In this document: positions 7,729 through 16,900 of the stretch, one piece after another
Position numbering within the stretch: the stretch's first letter is position 1
Layout of the letters: each line of letters starts with the position of its first letter
Source of the DNA: Piscinibacterium candidicorallinum
Lineage (GTDB): Bacteria; Pseudomonadota; Gammaproteobacteria; Burkholderiales; Burkholderiaceae_C
Reading direction: 5' to 3'
NCBI RefSeq assembly: GCF_047549485.1
Contig: NZ_CP180191.1
Span: 2,232,001 to 2,296,000, forward strand
DNA: 64,000 nt
Notes under the pieces: generated by a model
What the model was told of the DNA's origin: nothing
Seen by the model: only the letters and a program-made list of their open reading frames with translations
Database searches by the model: none
Position numbers and translations under genes: made by a program

Positions 7729-9849
7729 TCAACGTCGAGCCGTCAGCGACACCACTGACCCCTCGGCACTTGCGCCGAACGCCTGCTCGCGCAGCACGCT
7801 GAGCTGATCGCGCAACTGAGCAGCCCGCTCGAATTCGAGATTGCGCGCGGCTTCCATCATGAGCTTCTCCAGGCGCTTGATCTCCTTGCCGAGATCCTTT
7901 TCGGACAACGTCTCGTAGCTCTTGCGCGCCTCGGCCGCCTTTTGCTCCTTGCGGCTGTCGGATTGGTTGAAGACGCCGTCGATCAGTTCCTTGACTTGTT
8001 TGATCACGCCACGCGGGGTGATGCCATGCTCGGCATTGAAAGCCACCTGTTTTTCGCGCCGGCGGTTGGTTTCCTCGATCGCCGCCTTCATCGAGTCGGT
8101 CACCACATCCCCGTACAGAATTGCCTTCCCGTTCAGGTTGCGTGCGGCCCGGCCGATCGTCTGGATCAGGCTGCGGCCGCTACGCAGAAAGCCTTCCTTG
8201 TCAGCATCCAGGATCGCCACCAACGAGACTTCAGGAATGTCAAGCCCCTCGCGCAGAAGGTTGATGCCGACGAGTACATCGAACATGCCCAGACGCAGGT
8301 CTCGAATGATCTCCACGCGCTCAACGGTGTCGATATCGCTGTGCAAGTACCGCACCTTGACTCCGTTCTCGCTCAGAAAGTCCGTCAGATCCTCGGCCAT
8401 CCGCTTGGTGAGCGTCGTGACCAGCACGCGCTCGCCCTTGTCCACTCGATCACGGATTTCGGAAAGTACGTCGTCCACTTGGGTGGAGGCCGGGCGCACC
8501 TCGACTGTCGGGTCGATCAACCCCGTAGGGCGCACCACCTGCTCGACAGTGTTGTCGGCTCGCTTGGTCTCATAATCCGCTGGCGTGGCCGACACGAAGA
8601 TGGTCTGAGGCATCTTGCGCTCAAACTCCTCGAACTTCAGCGGCCGGTTGTCCATGGCGCTGGGCAGTCGGAACCCATACTCGACAAGCGTCTGCTTGCG
8701 GGATCGGTCACCGTTGTACATGCCGTTGAGCTGCCCCATCATGACGTGACTCTCGTCGATGATCATCAGCGCATCGTCAGGGAGATAGTCGATCAAGGTA
8801 GGCGGAGGGTCGCCTGGCTTGGCGCCGGAGAAATGCCGGCTGTAGTTCTCGATACCCTTGCAGAAACCCAGCTCCTGGAGCATTTCCAGATCAAAGCGCG
8901 TGCGCTGCTCGATGCGCTGCGCCTCGACAAGCTTGTTCTCCTTCACGAAGAAATCCAGCCGTTCGCGCAGCTCGTCCTTGATGGTCTCGATCGCGCGCAA
9001 CACCGTGGCCCGAGGCGTGACATAGTGCGAGCCCGGGTACACCGTGAAGCGCGGGATCTTCTGGCGGGTTCGGCCGGTCAGCGGATCGAAGAGGGTGATG
9101 GAGTCGATCTGGTCATCGAAGAGCTCGATGCGGATGGCCAATTCCGCGTGCTCTGCCGGAAAGATGTCAATCGTGTCGCCACGCACTCGGAAGTTTCCGC
9201 GGGTGAAGTCCAGGTCCGTTCGCGTGTACTGCATCGCGACCAGGCGCGTGATGACGTCGCGCTGACTGAGCTTGTCGCCCACGCGAAGGATCAGGATCAT
9301 CGCGTGGTACTCGGTCGGGTTGCCGATACCGTAGATGCAGCTCACGGTGGCCACAATCACCGTGTCGCGCCGCTCCAGCAGGCTCTTGGTCGCTGACAGC
9401 CGCATCTGCTCGATGTGCTCGTTGATCGAGCTGTCCTTCTCGATGAACAGATCGCGCTGCGGCACATAGGCTTCGGGCTGGTAGTAGTCGTAGTAGCTGA
9501 CGAAGTACTCCACCGCGTTCTGTGGGAAGAACTCCCGCATCTCGGCATACAGTTGCGCAGCCAGCGTCTTGTTCGGCGCGAGCACGAGGGCCGGACGCCC
9601 CATCTGCGCGATCACGTTGGCCATGGTGTAGGTCTTTCCCGACCCGGTCACCCCCAGCAGGGTCTGAAAGCTCAGGCCATCGCGGATGCCGTCCACCAGC
9701 CCGGCGATTGCCATGGGCTGGTCGCCCGCCGGTGGAAAGGGCTGGAACAGGCGAAACGGGCTATCCGGGTAGCTGACGAACTCGCCCACAGGAACCTCCA
9801 CAGGTGCTTCAGCTGCGGGCGGAGGGGCATTGGAGGACGAGGCGCTCAT
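7729..9849 (-). CDS. uvrB: UvrABC excision nuclease subunit B
   Basis: DNA damage-verification helicase of nucleotide excision repair; it receives damage from UvrA and recruits UvrC. From MSASSSNAPPP the protein is 706 aa with a roughly 20-residue Ala/Pro/Glu-rich N-terminal tail. Walker A GVTGSGKT is at residues 66-73. The beta-hairpin region YYDYYQPEAYVPQRD and helicase motifs (DESHVMMGQLNGMY, ATLTKRMAEDL-type motif, GINLLREGLDIPEVSLV, IQTIGRAARNLNG) are present. The C-terminal UVR domain for UvrC contact (KRLEKLMMEAARNLEFERAAQLRD) is complete. It is divergent from the aminotransferase gene. No LexA box was found in the 213 bases before it. Confidence 0.97.
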   Translation of the reverse strand: MSASSSNAPPPAAEAPVEVPVGEFVSYPDSPFRLFQPFPPAGDQPMAIAGLVDGIRDGLSFQTLLGVTGSGKTYTMANVIAQMGRPALVLAPNKTLAAQLYAEMREFFPQNAVEYFVSYYDYYQPEAYVPQRDLFIEKDSSINEHIEQMRLSATKSLLERRDTVIVATVSCIYGIGNPTEYHAMILILRVGDKLSQRDVITRLVAMQYTRTDLDFTRGNFRVRGDTIDIFPAEHAELAIRIELFDDQIDSITLFDPLTGRTRQKIPRFTVYPGSHYVTPRATVLRAIETIKDELRERLDFFVKENKLVEAQRIEQRTRFDLEMLQELGFCKGIENYSRHFSGAKPGDPPPTLIDYLPDDALMIIDESHVMMGQLNGMYNGDRSRKQTLVEYGFRLPSAMDNRPLKFEEFERKMPQTIFVSATPADYETKRADNTVEQVVRPTGLIDPTVEVRPASTQVDDVLSEIRDRVDKGERVLVTTLTKRMAEDLTDFLSENGVKVRYLHSDIDTVERVEIIRDLRLGMFDVLVGINLLREGLDIPEVSLVAILDADKEGFLRSGRSLIQTIGRAARNLNGKAILYGDVVTDSMKAAIEETNRRREKQVAFNAEHGITPRGVIKQVKELIDGVFNQSDSRKEQKAAEARKSYETLSEKDLGKEIKRLEKLMMEAARNLEFERAAQLRDQLSVLREQAFGASAEGSVVSLTARR

Positions 9850-10062
9850 GGGTGGTATGCACTTTCGGCATGAATCAGGCGCGGCGCACCGATAAAATGC
9901 GCTGCAGCGCAGCAAGTGAACGTTCGAGTGTAGGAAACATTCTTGCTGAAGGCTCCTGCCAGCCGCGTGTCAGGAGTCTGTGCCGCAGATGCGCGCAACG
10001 CTCGACGCCGCCCTCGCTCTTCAACTGCAAAACAGATCGCTCAACCCGCCGCCGGAGCCCCC

Positions 10063-11265
10063 ATGTCTGCCTCGCTATTCGCCCAGGTCGAACTCGCCCC
10101 CCGTGATCCCATTCTTGGCTTGAACGAAGCCTTCAATGCCGACGCACGCGCGAACAAAGTCAACCTCGGCGTGGGCGTCTACTTCACCGACGAGGGCAAG
10201 ATTCCTTTGCTGAAAGCCGTGCGCGAGGCTGAACGCCAGCGCCTGGAAGCCGCCGCAGCCCGCGGCTACCTGCCCATCGAAGGCATCGCGGCCTACAACC
10301 AGGCCGTGCAGGGTCTACTGCTGGGCAAGGACAGCCCGCTGATTACCGCAGGCCGCGTGATCACGGCCCAGGCGCTCGGCGGCACCGGCGCACTGAAGAT
10401 CGGTGCGGACTTCCTCAATCGCCTCACGCCGGATTCGATTGTCGCCATCAGCGATCCAAGCTGGGAGAACCATCGCGCGCTGTTCGAAGGCGCCGGCTTC
10501 ACCGTCAAGAACTACCGCTACTTCGATGCGGCCACCAGCGGGCTAGATTTTGCCGGCATGCTGGCCGACCTCAAGGCGCTGCCCGCCAAGAGCATCGTGG
10601 TACTGCATGCCTGCTGCCACAATCCGACGGGGGTCGACCTGAGCGCCGACCAGTGGAAAGAAGTTGTGGCGGCCTGCCAGGCGGGCGACCTGATCCCGTT
10701 CCTCGACATGGCCTACCAAGGCTTTGCCGAGGGCATCGAGCCCGATGGCGCAGCGGTGCGCCTGTTCGCCGATAGCGGCCTGTCGTTCTTCGTGTCCAGC
10801 AGCTTTTCCAAGAGCTTTTCGTTGTACGGTGAACGCGTCGGCGCACTGTCCATCATCACGGGCAGCAAGGACGAAGCGGCCCGCGTGCTGAGCCAGGAAA
10901 AGCGCGTGATCCGCACCAACTATTCCAACCCGCCCACCCACGGCGGCACGGTCGTGGCCACGGTATTGAACTCGCCGGAACTGCGCGCGATGTGGGAGGC
11001 GGAACTGGGTGAAATGCGCGATCGCATCAAGCTCATGCGCAACCAGTTCGTGAACAAGCTCGCAGCCAAAGGCGCCAAGCGCGACTTCAGTTTTGTCAAT
11101 CGTCAGCGCGGCATGTTCAGCTACACCGGCCTTTCGGCCGCCCAGGTCGAACGCTTGCAGAAGGAGTTCGGCATCTACGCAGTCTCCACCGGCCGGATCT
11201 GTGTCGCCGCGCTGAACAGCAAGAACATCGACGCCGTGGTGGATGCCGTGGCTGCCGTGCTCTGA
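10063..11265 (+). CDS. Class I aromatic/aspartate aminotransferase
   Basis: PLP-dependent transaminase of the AspC/TyrB group, 400 aa. It exchanges amino groups between aspartate or aromatic amino acids and 2-oxoglutarate. The start MSASLFAQVELAPRDPILGL matches the family N-terminus. HNPTG (residues 186-190), Tyr218 and Lys250 (SSSFSKSFSLYGERVG) hold PLP, and the C-terminal GRICVAALN supplies the substrate-carboxylate arginine. AspC and TyrB cannot be separated by eye, so no symbol is given. It is a single gene, divergent from uvrB, followed by tRNA-Asn. Confidence 0.93.
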   Translation: MSASLFAQVELAPRDPILGLNEAFNADARANKVNLGVGVYFTDEGKIPLLKAVREAERQRLEAAAARGYLPIEGIAAYNQAVQGLLLGKDSPLITAGRVITAQALGGTGALKIGADFLNRLTPDSIVAISDPSWENHRALFEGAGFTVKNYRYFDAATSGLDFAGMLADLKALPAKSIVVLHACCHNPTGVDLSADQWKEVVAACQAGDLIPFLDMAYQGFAEGIEPDGAAVRLFADSGLSFFVSSSFSKSFSLYGERVGALSIITGSKDEAARVLSQEKRVIRTNYSNPPTHGGTVVATVLNSPELRAMWEAELGEMRDRIKLMRNQFVNKLAAKGAKRDFSFVNRQRGMFSYTGLSAAQVERLQKEFGIYAVSTGRICVAALNSKNIDAVVDAVAAVL

Positions 11266-11277
11266 GCCTTGCTCAAT

Positions 11278-11306
11278 TTGAGCGAGTCCAAATCATCAGC
11301 TATACT
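11278..11306 (+). promoter_or_regulatory. tRNA-Asn promoter
   Basis: TTGAGC (11278-11283), a 17-base spacer and TATACT (11301-11306) place a start point a few bases before the tRNA. The -35 box overlaps a small perfect inverted repeat GCTCAA-T-TTGAGC (11271-11283) directly after the aminotransferase stop. Confidence 0.7.
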
Positions 11307-11321
11307 TTTGGACTTCGTTGA

Positions 11322-11397
11322 TCCCCGATAGCTCAGTCGGTAGAGCGCCGGACTGTTAATCCGTAGGTCCCTGGTTCGAGCCCAGGTCGGGGAGCCA
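11322..11397 (+). tRNA. tRNA-Asn (anticodon GTT)
   Basis: 76-nt cloverleaf with encoded CCA. Acceptor stem TCCCCGA pairs with TCGGGGA, D-arm is GCTC..GAGC, anticodon loop CTGTTAA carries GTT at 11355-11357, and the T-arm has GGTTCGAGCC. It closely resembles bacterial tRNA-Asn. It has its own promoter and is followed by an intrinsic terminator. Confidence 0.97.
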
Positions 11398-11404
11398 GAT
11401 CAAG

Positions 11405-11432
11405 AAAAGCCCGCCAATCGGCGGGCTTTTTG
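11405..11432 (+). terminator. Rho-independent terminator after tRNA-Asn
   Basis: Perfect 11-base stem (11405-11415 with 11420-11430), 4-base loop, running into a T5 tract. It lies 7 bases after the tRNA. Confidence 0.9.
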
Positions 11433-11537
11433 CATTGGCGAAAAAGTTTCTGCAGATCGCTTCGGAAGGCTAGAGCATTGCGCAATCCGAACCACCCACA
11501 CATTGCGCTGCACCCGGATCGCCCCACCAGCACGCTT

Positions 11538-11564
11538 AAGCCCGCCCGTCAGTGCGGGCTTTTT
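11538..11564 (+). terminator. Second rho-independent terminator before imuA
   Basis: Stem AAGCCCGC/GCGGGCTT (11538-11545 and 11554-11561) followed by T5. It shares the AAGCCCGCC...GCGGGCTTTTTG core with the tRNA terminator 130 bases upstream. The roughly 105 bases between the two terminators hold no recognisable gene. Confidence 0.8.
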
Positions 11565-11626
11565 GTCGGAAATGACTTCATCGCATCTCCGCAAGAACAT
11601 TGCCAGGATAGGTTTTTGCGCAAAAA

Positions 11627-11642
11627 CTGTATAAAAACACAG
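11627..11642 (+). promoter_or_regulatory. LexA (SOS) box for imuA-imuB-dnaE2
   Basis: CTGT-ATAAAAAC-ACAG fits the CTGT-N8-ACAG LexA consensus perfectly and lies 28 bases before the imuA start, overlapping a likely TATAAA -10. Directly upstream is a 14-base perfect palindrome TTTTTGCGCAAAAA (11613-11626), possibly a second protein site. Confidence 0.9.
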
Positions 11643-11670
11643 TAATCTGAAATCCTCCTTCTGGCGCGCC

Positions 11671-12480
11671 ATGTCTGCTCTCACGCCATCTGCACGGCAA
11701 GCCTCACTGTTCTTGTCGGTTGCCCCGCCCGCTACTCCAGCACCTGCGCAGGCAATCGATCGCTCGAGACTACCCGCGCAGGTCTGGCCGGCCCACATGC
11801 TGGCGCAGCAGGCGCAGGCCTGGCCCTCCGGGCACACGGCGCTGGATGCGCAGCTTCCAGGGGGAGGTTGGCCGCTGGATGGGCTGGTTGAGCTGCTGCA
11901 GGATGCGCAGGCGCTGGGCACAGGGGCTTCGGTCTGGCAGTTGCTGGCGCCAACGCTGGTCAGTCGCATGGCGGATCGGCCAGGAGTGGTAGTGCTGGTG
12001 AATGCGCCTCATGCGCCATTTGGTCCGGCGCTGCGGGCTCGCGGCATCGACAGTGAACGGTTGATCTGCGTACAAGCTGATAGCGCCCAAACCCGACTCT
12101 GGGCTGCCGAGCAGGCGCTGCGCTGCGCTGATGCACTTGCCGTGCTGGCCTGGCTGCCGCAAGCCAGACGCATGCAGTTGCAGCGCCTCAATGTGCTTGC
12201 GAAGGACAAGCTGCTGTTCGTGATGCGCGAGGCACGCGCACGCTATGAGGCATCTCCGGCACCGCTGCGCCTGTTGATTCAAGGGGGTGATCGGCTGGAA
12301 CTGCAGTTGCTCAAGCGTCGCGGCCCGCCTTGTATTCAGCCTGTTGCCCTGACCGCCTTGCCGGAACGGCTGCGCGCCCTGCTGGCTTCGCGACGGCGGC
12401 CAAGTGAACCGGCGCGGCCGCTTGCCATCGCCCTGCCGGATACGGCCCTGCCCTTGCAAACCGTGCCACAGGAGCATTGA
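11671..12480 (+). CDS. imuA: Translesion synthesis-associated protein ImuA
   Basis: RecA-like accessory protein of the ImuA-ImuB-DnaE2 mutasome, 269 aa. It has the family layout: a low-complexity Ala/Pro N-terminus (to about residue 35), then VWPAHMLAQQ and SGHTALDAQLPGGGWPLDGLVELLQD, where RecA proteins have their Walker A region. The strand VVVLVNAPHAPFGPALRARGI and the conserved LICVQADSAQTRLWAAEQALR follow. The Walker A motif is degenerate, as usual in this family. It is the first gene behind the LexA box; imuB starts 3 bases after its stop. Confidence 0.93.
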   Translation: MSALTPSARQASLFLSVAPPATPAPAQAIDRSRLPAQVWPAHMLAQQAQAWPSGHTALDAQLPGGGWPLDGLVELLQDAQALGTGASVWQLLAPTLVSRMADRPGVVVLVNAPHAPFGPALRARGIDSERLICVQADSAQTRLWAAEQALRCADALAVLAWLPQARRMQLQRLNVLAKDKLLFVMREARARYEASPAPLRLLIQGGDRLELQLLKRRGPPCIQPVALTALPERLRALLASRRRPSEPARPLAIALPDTALPLQTVPQEH

Positions 12481-12483
12481 TCC

Positions 12484-13971
12484 ATGCACTGGATTGCCCT
12501 GCTCCTGCCTGAGTACGTCGTACCCACGGGTCAGACTGCGCCTCGCGACGATGCAGTTGTGCAGGACTCAATGCATGCAACCACAAGCACAGATGCCAAC
12601 GCCACGCAGACACAGCGCGAGCTTTGGGTTTGGCACGCGCTGCAGTTCACGCCGCGCGTGGCCTGGATGGATGAAGCCTTGCTGCTCGAAGTAGCAGCCA
12701 GCGAGCAGCTGTTCGGCGGGCAGGCGCGACTTGTACAGCGCGTGCTGCACGAAGGACCAAGCGTCCTGCAGGCCCATGGCGCAGGCGAAACCGCCCTGTT
12801 GGCCCTGGCACGCATGCGCTGGCGCCAGCGCACAAGGCAAGAGGCACTGCAGCGCGGCAACCCAGTACCTGATGAGGCAGCTCCAACTGCGGACGCGCTG
12901 CCGCTGGCCACGCTCAGCGCCGCGCAAGCCCACACCGCCACACTGGCGCGCATGGGCTGCCGCACCTGGGGCCAGCTGCGTGCTCTGCCGCGCGGCGGTG
13001 TGGCGCGGCGATTCGGCGCTGATCTGCTGGCCGCTCTGGATACCGCCTATGGCCAGCGCACCGAGGCCTACGACTGGATCCTGCCGCCCGAGCGCTTTGA
13101 CTGGGGCATGGAGTTGCCCGCCCTGGCAGAGCGCGCAAACGAGCTGCTCTGGAATGCCCAGCGCCTGCTGATCGGCCTGCGCGCCTGGTTGATGGCGCGC
13201 CAGCAGGGTGTGGTTGCCATCGAGCTGATTTGGTGCTTTGACTGGAAGCGCGCCAACGGCGTGGACTTGCCTCCAGAAGGCGGCTTGAGCGTGAGTACGG
13301 CCCAGCCCACGCAGGACATGGGGCACCTTGAACGCCTGCTGGCCGAGCGGCTGGACCGCGTTGCACTGCCCTCGCCGGTGCGCCATCTGCGTCTGCGTGT
13401 ACTGGACACTCGCCCCTGGGGAGGCATCACACGTGCGCTGCTACCCGAGGACAAGCCCAAGGGTGATCCGCTGCACCAGTTCATTGAACGCCTGAGCGCA
13501 CGCCTAGGCGCCGAGCAGGTACGCGTGGCCGTGGCACAGGAGGACCACCGGCCCGAGCACCAACAACGCTGGATTCCAGCCACTCAGATGCTGCCTGCAC
13601 TGACCCGGGCACGGCACCCGATCTCGCGTACAGAAAAGCGCGCGGGCAAACCATCGGACCGTGAGGCCCCTCACCCGCAGGCCGACGTCCTGCTCCCCGC
13701 CTGGCTGCTCGCCCAGCCGCTGGAGCTGCCAATGCAGCGTGATGTGCCCTGCTACGGTGGCGGCCCGCTGAAGCGCCTGACGCGTCTGTACCGTATCGAG
13801 ACCGCATGGTGGAGCGATGGCCGCACCGACGCACCCGCCCTGCGCGACTACTTCATTGCCCGCAGCGAGCGCGCCGGGCTGGTCTGGATCTATCGGGAGC
13901 GCCCCGCCTCGTTGGCCGAGAGCGAGGGGCAGACCCGGTTTCGCTGGTATCTGCAGGGGCTGTATGCCTGA
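12484..13971 (+). CDS. imuB: Y-family polymerase-like protein ImuB
   Basis: Non-catalytic Y-family polymerase homologue that bridges the beta clamp, DnaE2 and ImuA in damage-induced mutagenesis. It is 495 aa. The opening MHWIALLLPEYVV lacks the metal-binding Asp found at the start of true Y-family polymerases. WMDEALLLEVAASEQLFGG corresponds to the palm, MGCRTWGQLRALPRGGVARRFG to the helix-hairpin-helix, and the second half to the little finger. The start ATG lies 3 bases after imuA, and the last 8 bases overlap dnaE2. Confidence 0.94.
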   Translation: MHWIALLLPEYVVPTGQTAPRDDAVVQDSMHATTSTDANATQTQRELWVWHALQFTPRVAWMDEALLLEVAASEQLFGGQARLVQRVLHEGPSVLQAHGAGETALLALARMRWRQRTRQEALQRGNPVPDEAAPTADALPLATLSAAQAHTATLARMGCRTWGQLRALPRGGVARRFGADLLAALDTAYGQRTEAYDWILPPERFDWGMELPALAERANELLWNAQRLLIGLRAWLMARQQGVVAIELIWCFDWKRANGVDLPPEGGLSVSTAQPTQDMGHLERLLAERLDRVALPSPVRHLRLRVLDTRPWGGITRALLPEDKPKGDPLHQFIERLSARLGAEQVRVAVAQEDHRPEHQQRWIPATQMLPALTRARHPISRTEKRAGKPSDREAPHPQADVLLPAWLLAQPLELPMQRDVPCYGGGPLKRLTRLYRIETAWWSDGRTDAPALRDYFIARSERAGLVWIYRERPASLAESEGQTRFRWYLQGLYA

Positions 13972-16900
13972 AGCGCACCTCAAGCCGCCGTTGGTCTTCG
14001 ATCTGGAAGACGAGCCGCCGCCAGCATTGCCCGCAGACGAGGCGACTGCTGCAAGGTTGCAGGCTCTGCCCGCCTATGCCGAGCTGCATTGCGTGAGCAA
14101 TTTCAGCTTCCTGCGAGGCGCCTCTCACCCACAGGAGCTGGTGCGCCGCGCCTATGCACAGGGGTACGAGGCACTGGCCCTCACGGACGAATGCTCCGTG
14201 GCCGGTGTGGTGCGCGCCTGGCGTGAATGGCAGGAATACCGCGCCTTCCTGCAACGGCTGGAGGAAGACACCGGGCAGCGCTATCTGCGCCCCTTCCGTC
14301 TCATCTATGGCAGCGAATTCAATCTTGGCTGCTGGCGCCTGGTGGCGCTGGCGCGCGATCTGCACAGCTGGGGCGGACTGTGCGAGTTCATCACCCGGGC
14401 ACGCCGCGCAGCTGAAAAGGGGCGCTACCACTTGGATGCGCACAGCCCCTGGGCCCTGCTGGCCGACTGCGAACTGCTGCTGGCCCCGAACAAGGCGGCG
14501 TATGCGCGCGGCACAGGTGCAGTCGGCCCGGCGCTGCTGGTCGAGCAGCTCCGGGCCGATCTGGCCTGTGCAAGTACATGGCTGGGGCGCATGCCCTGGC
14601 TGGCGGTTGAGCTGCTGCACGACATCGATGACGACCTCTGGCTGGCCACGCTGCGCGACGTCTCCATGCACACCGGCGCGGCGCTGGTGGCTGCAGGCGA
14701 TGTGCACATGCATGTGCGCTCGCGCAAGCCTCTGCAGGACGTCATGACCGCCATCCGCCTGGGGCAGCGCGTGGATGCCTGCGGCTTTGCGCTGCAACCC
14801 AATGCGGAGCAGCACCTGCGCGCCCGCCAGCGGCTGGCACAGATCTACCCCGAAGATCTGCTCACCGCCACTCTTCAGGTTGCTGCACGCTGCCGCTTCG
14901 AGCTGGGCGAGGTCCGATACAACTACCCGCAAGAAACCGTACCGGCGGGCCTGAGCCCCACGGGGGCACTGCGAAAGCTGGTCATCGAACGCGCCGTGGA
15001 TCGCTACCCAAACGGGATCCCGTTCAAGATCGGCCGCTATCTGATCAAGGAGCTCAAGCTCATTGCAAAGTGCGAATACGAGATGTTCTTCCTCACGGTG
15101 GCCGACATCGTGCATGAGGCCCGAAGGCGCGGCATCCTGTGCCAGGGGCGCGGCTCGGCGGCCAACTCGGTGGTCTGCTATTGCCTGAGCATCACCGCAG
15201 CCGACCCGGAGAAGTCCCACCCGCTGCTGGAGCGTTTCATCAGCATCGACCGCCGCAACGAGCCGCCGGACATCGATGTGGACTTCGAGCACGAGAGGCG
15301 CGAAGAGATCATCCAGTACATCTATGGCAAGTACGGCCGCGATCGCGCCGCACTTGCTGCCACAGTCATCAGCTACCGCACGCGCAGCGCCATTCGTGAT
15401 GTAGGCGAGGCTCTGGGTATCCCTGAACCTCTGATCGACGCCTTTGCCAGCGAACACCACTGGTTCGACTCCGAACTGGCTGTACACCGCCTTGAAGAAC
15501 TCGGCCGACGCGTGAATGTTCAGCTCAGCGAACACCAGGCCGGGCTGTGGCTCTCGCTTACCCGTAGTCTCATGGGCATGCCGCGCCATCTGAGCCAGCA
15601 CGTGGGCGGCTTCGTGCTCACGCAGACGCCACTCGTGCGTCTGGTGCCGGTAGAAAACGCCGCCATGCCGGATCGCTGCGTGATCCAGTGGGACAAGGAT
15701 GATCTGGAAAGCCTGGGGCTGATGAAGGTGGACATCCTCGCACTGGGCATGCTCAGTGCCATCCGGCGTTGCGTCGATCTGGTGGGCCAGCGGCGCGGCG
15801 TGTCCTTCACGGTGCACGACATCGTTCAGGAAGACCCATCCACCTACGAGATGATCCGCCGGGCCGATACGGTGGGTGTGTTTCAGATCGAAAGCCGAGC
15901 CCAGATGTCCATGCTGCCGCGCCTGAAGCCGCGCCAGTTCTACGACCTCGTGGTGGAAGTCGCCATCGTGCGCCCCGGGCCTATCTCAGGGGGCATGGTG
16001 CACCCCTATCTCAAGGCGCGCGAACGTCTGGCGCACGGTCTGCCCGTCGAGTACGAGCGCTCATCGCGTGAATCGCCAGATCGCCCGGCGCGGCTGCAGG
16101 CAGCGCTGCAGCGCACGCTCGGGGTGCCGATCTTCCAGGAGCAGGTCATGCAGATCGCCATGATCGCCGCCGGCTTCACAGCCACCGAGGCGGATTCCCT
16201 GCGCCGTGCCATGGCCGCCTGGAAGCGCAAGGGCGGGGTGGACAAGTTCCGCTCACGTCTGGTGGGCGGCATGCTGGCCAACGGCTATTCGCAGGAGTTT
16301 GCTGATCGCATCTTCAACCAGATCCAGGGCTTCGGCGAGTACGGCTTTCCGGAAAGCCACGCCTACAGCTTTGCCCTGCTGGCCTACCAGAGCAGCTGGT
16401 TGAAGTGCCATGAACCTGAGTGCTTTCTGGCAGCAATGCTCAACTCCCAGCCGATGGGGTTCTACCCGCCGGCACAGTTGGTGCAGGACGCGCGCCGTCA
16501 CCAGGTACAGGTACTCCCTGTGGACGTATCTCACAGCACCTGGGACAGCACCCTCGAATGGCCAGCCGGTCTCGAGCATGAAGACCGCAAGGCGCAACGA
16601 CCGGCCGTGCGCCTGGGGCTGCACATGGTCAACGGCCTGAGCCAGGCCGCCGGGCAGCGCATTGTCCAGAGCCGGATGCAGACCGGGTTTGCCGATGCTC
16701 AGGAACTGTCTTTGCGTGCTCAGCTCGACGTCAAGGATCTCAATGCACTGGCTGCCGCCGACGCCCTGAACTCGATTGCCGGGCATCGACGCCAGCAGGT
16801 CTGGGAAGCTGCGGCACGGGTACGCGCACCCTCCTTGCTGCGCGACGCCCCGATTGTTGAGCCCGCACTGGTGCTGCCAACGGCTCCGGAAGGCGAGGAA

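Noticed and set aside
9850..10062. LexA box expected before uvrB
   Set aside because: No CTGT-N8-ACAG on either strand in this spacer, unlike E. coli uvrB, so SOS control is not supported here.
11333..11533. Minus-strand open frame containing PGLEPGTYGLTVRRS
   Set aside because: It is the complement of the tRNA-Asn gene; this peptide is the well-known false frame seen opposite tRNAs.
13853..15817. Long minus-strand open frame opposite dnaE2
   Set aside because: Antisense of a clear polymerase gene; low-complexity His/Gln/Ala composition and no recognisable domain.
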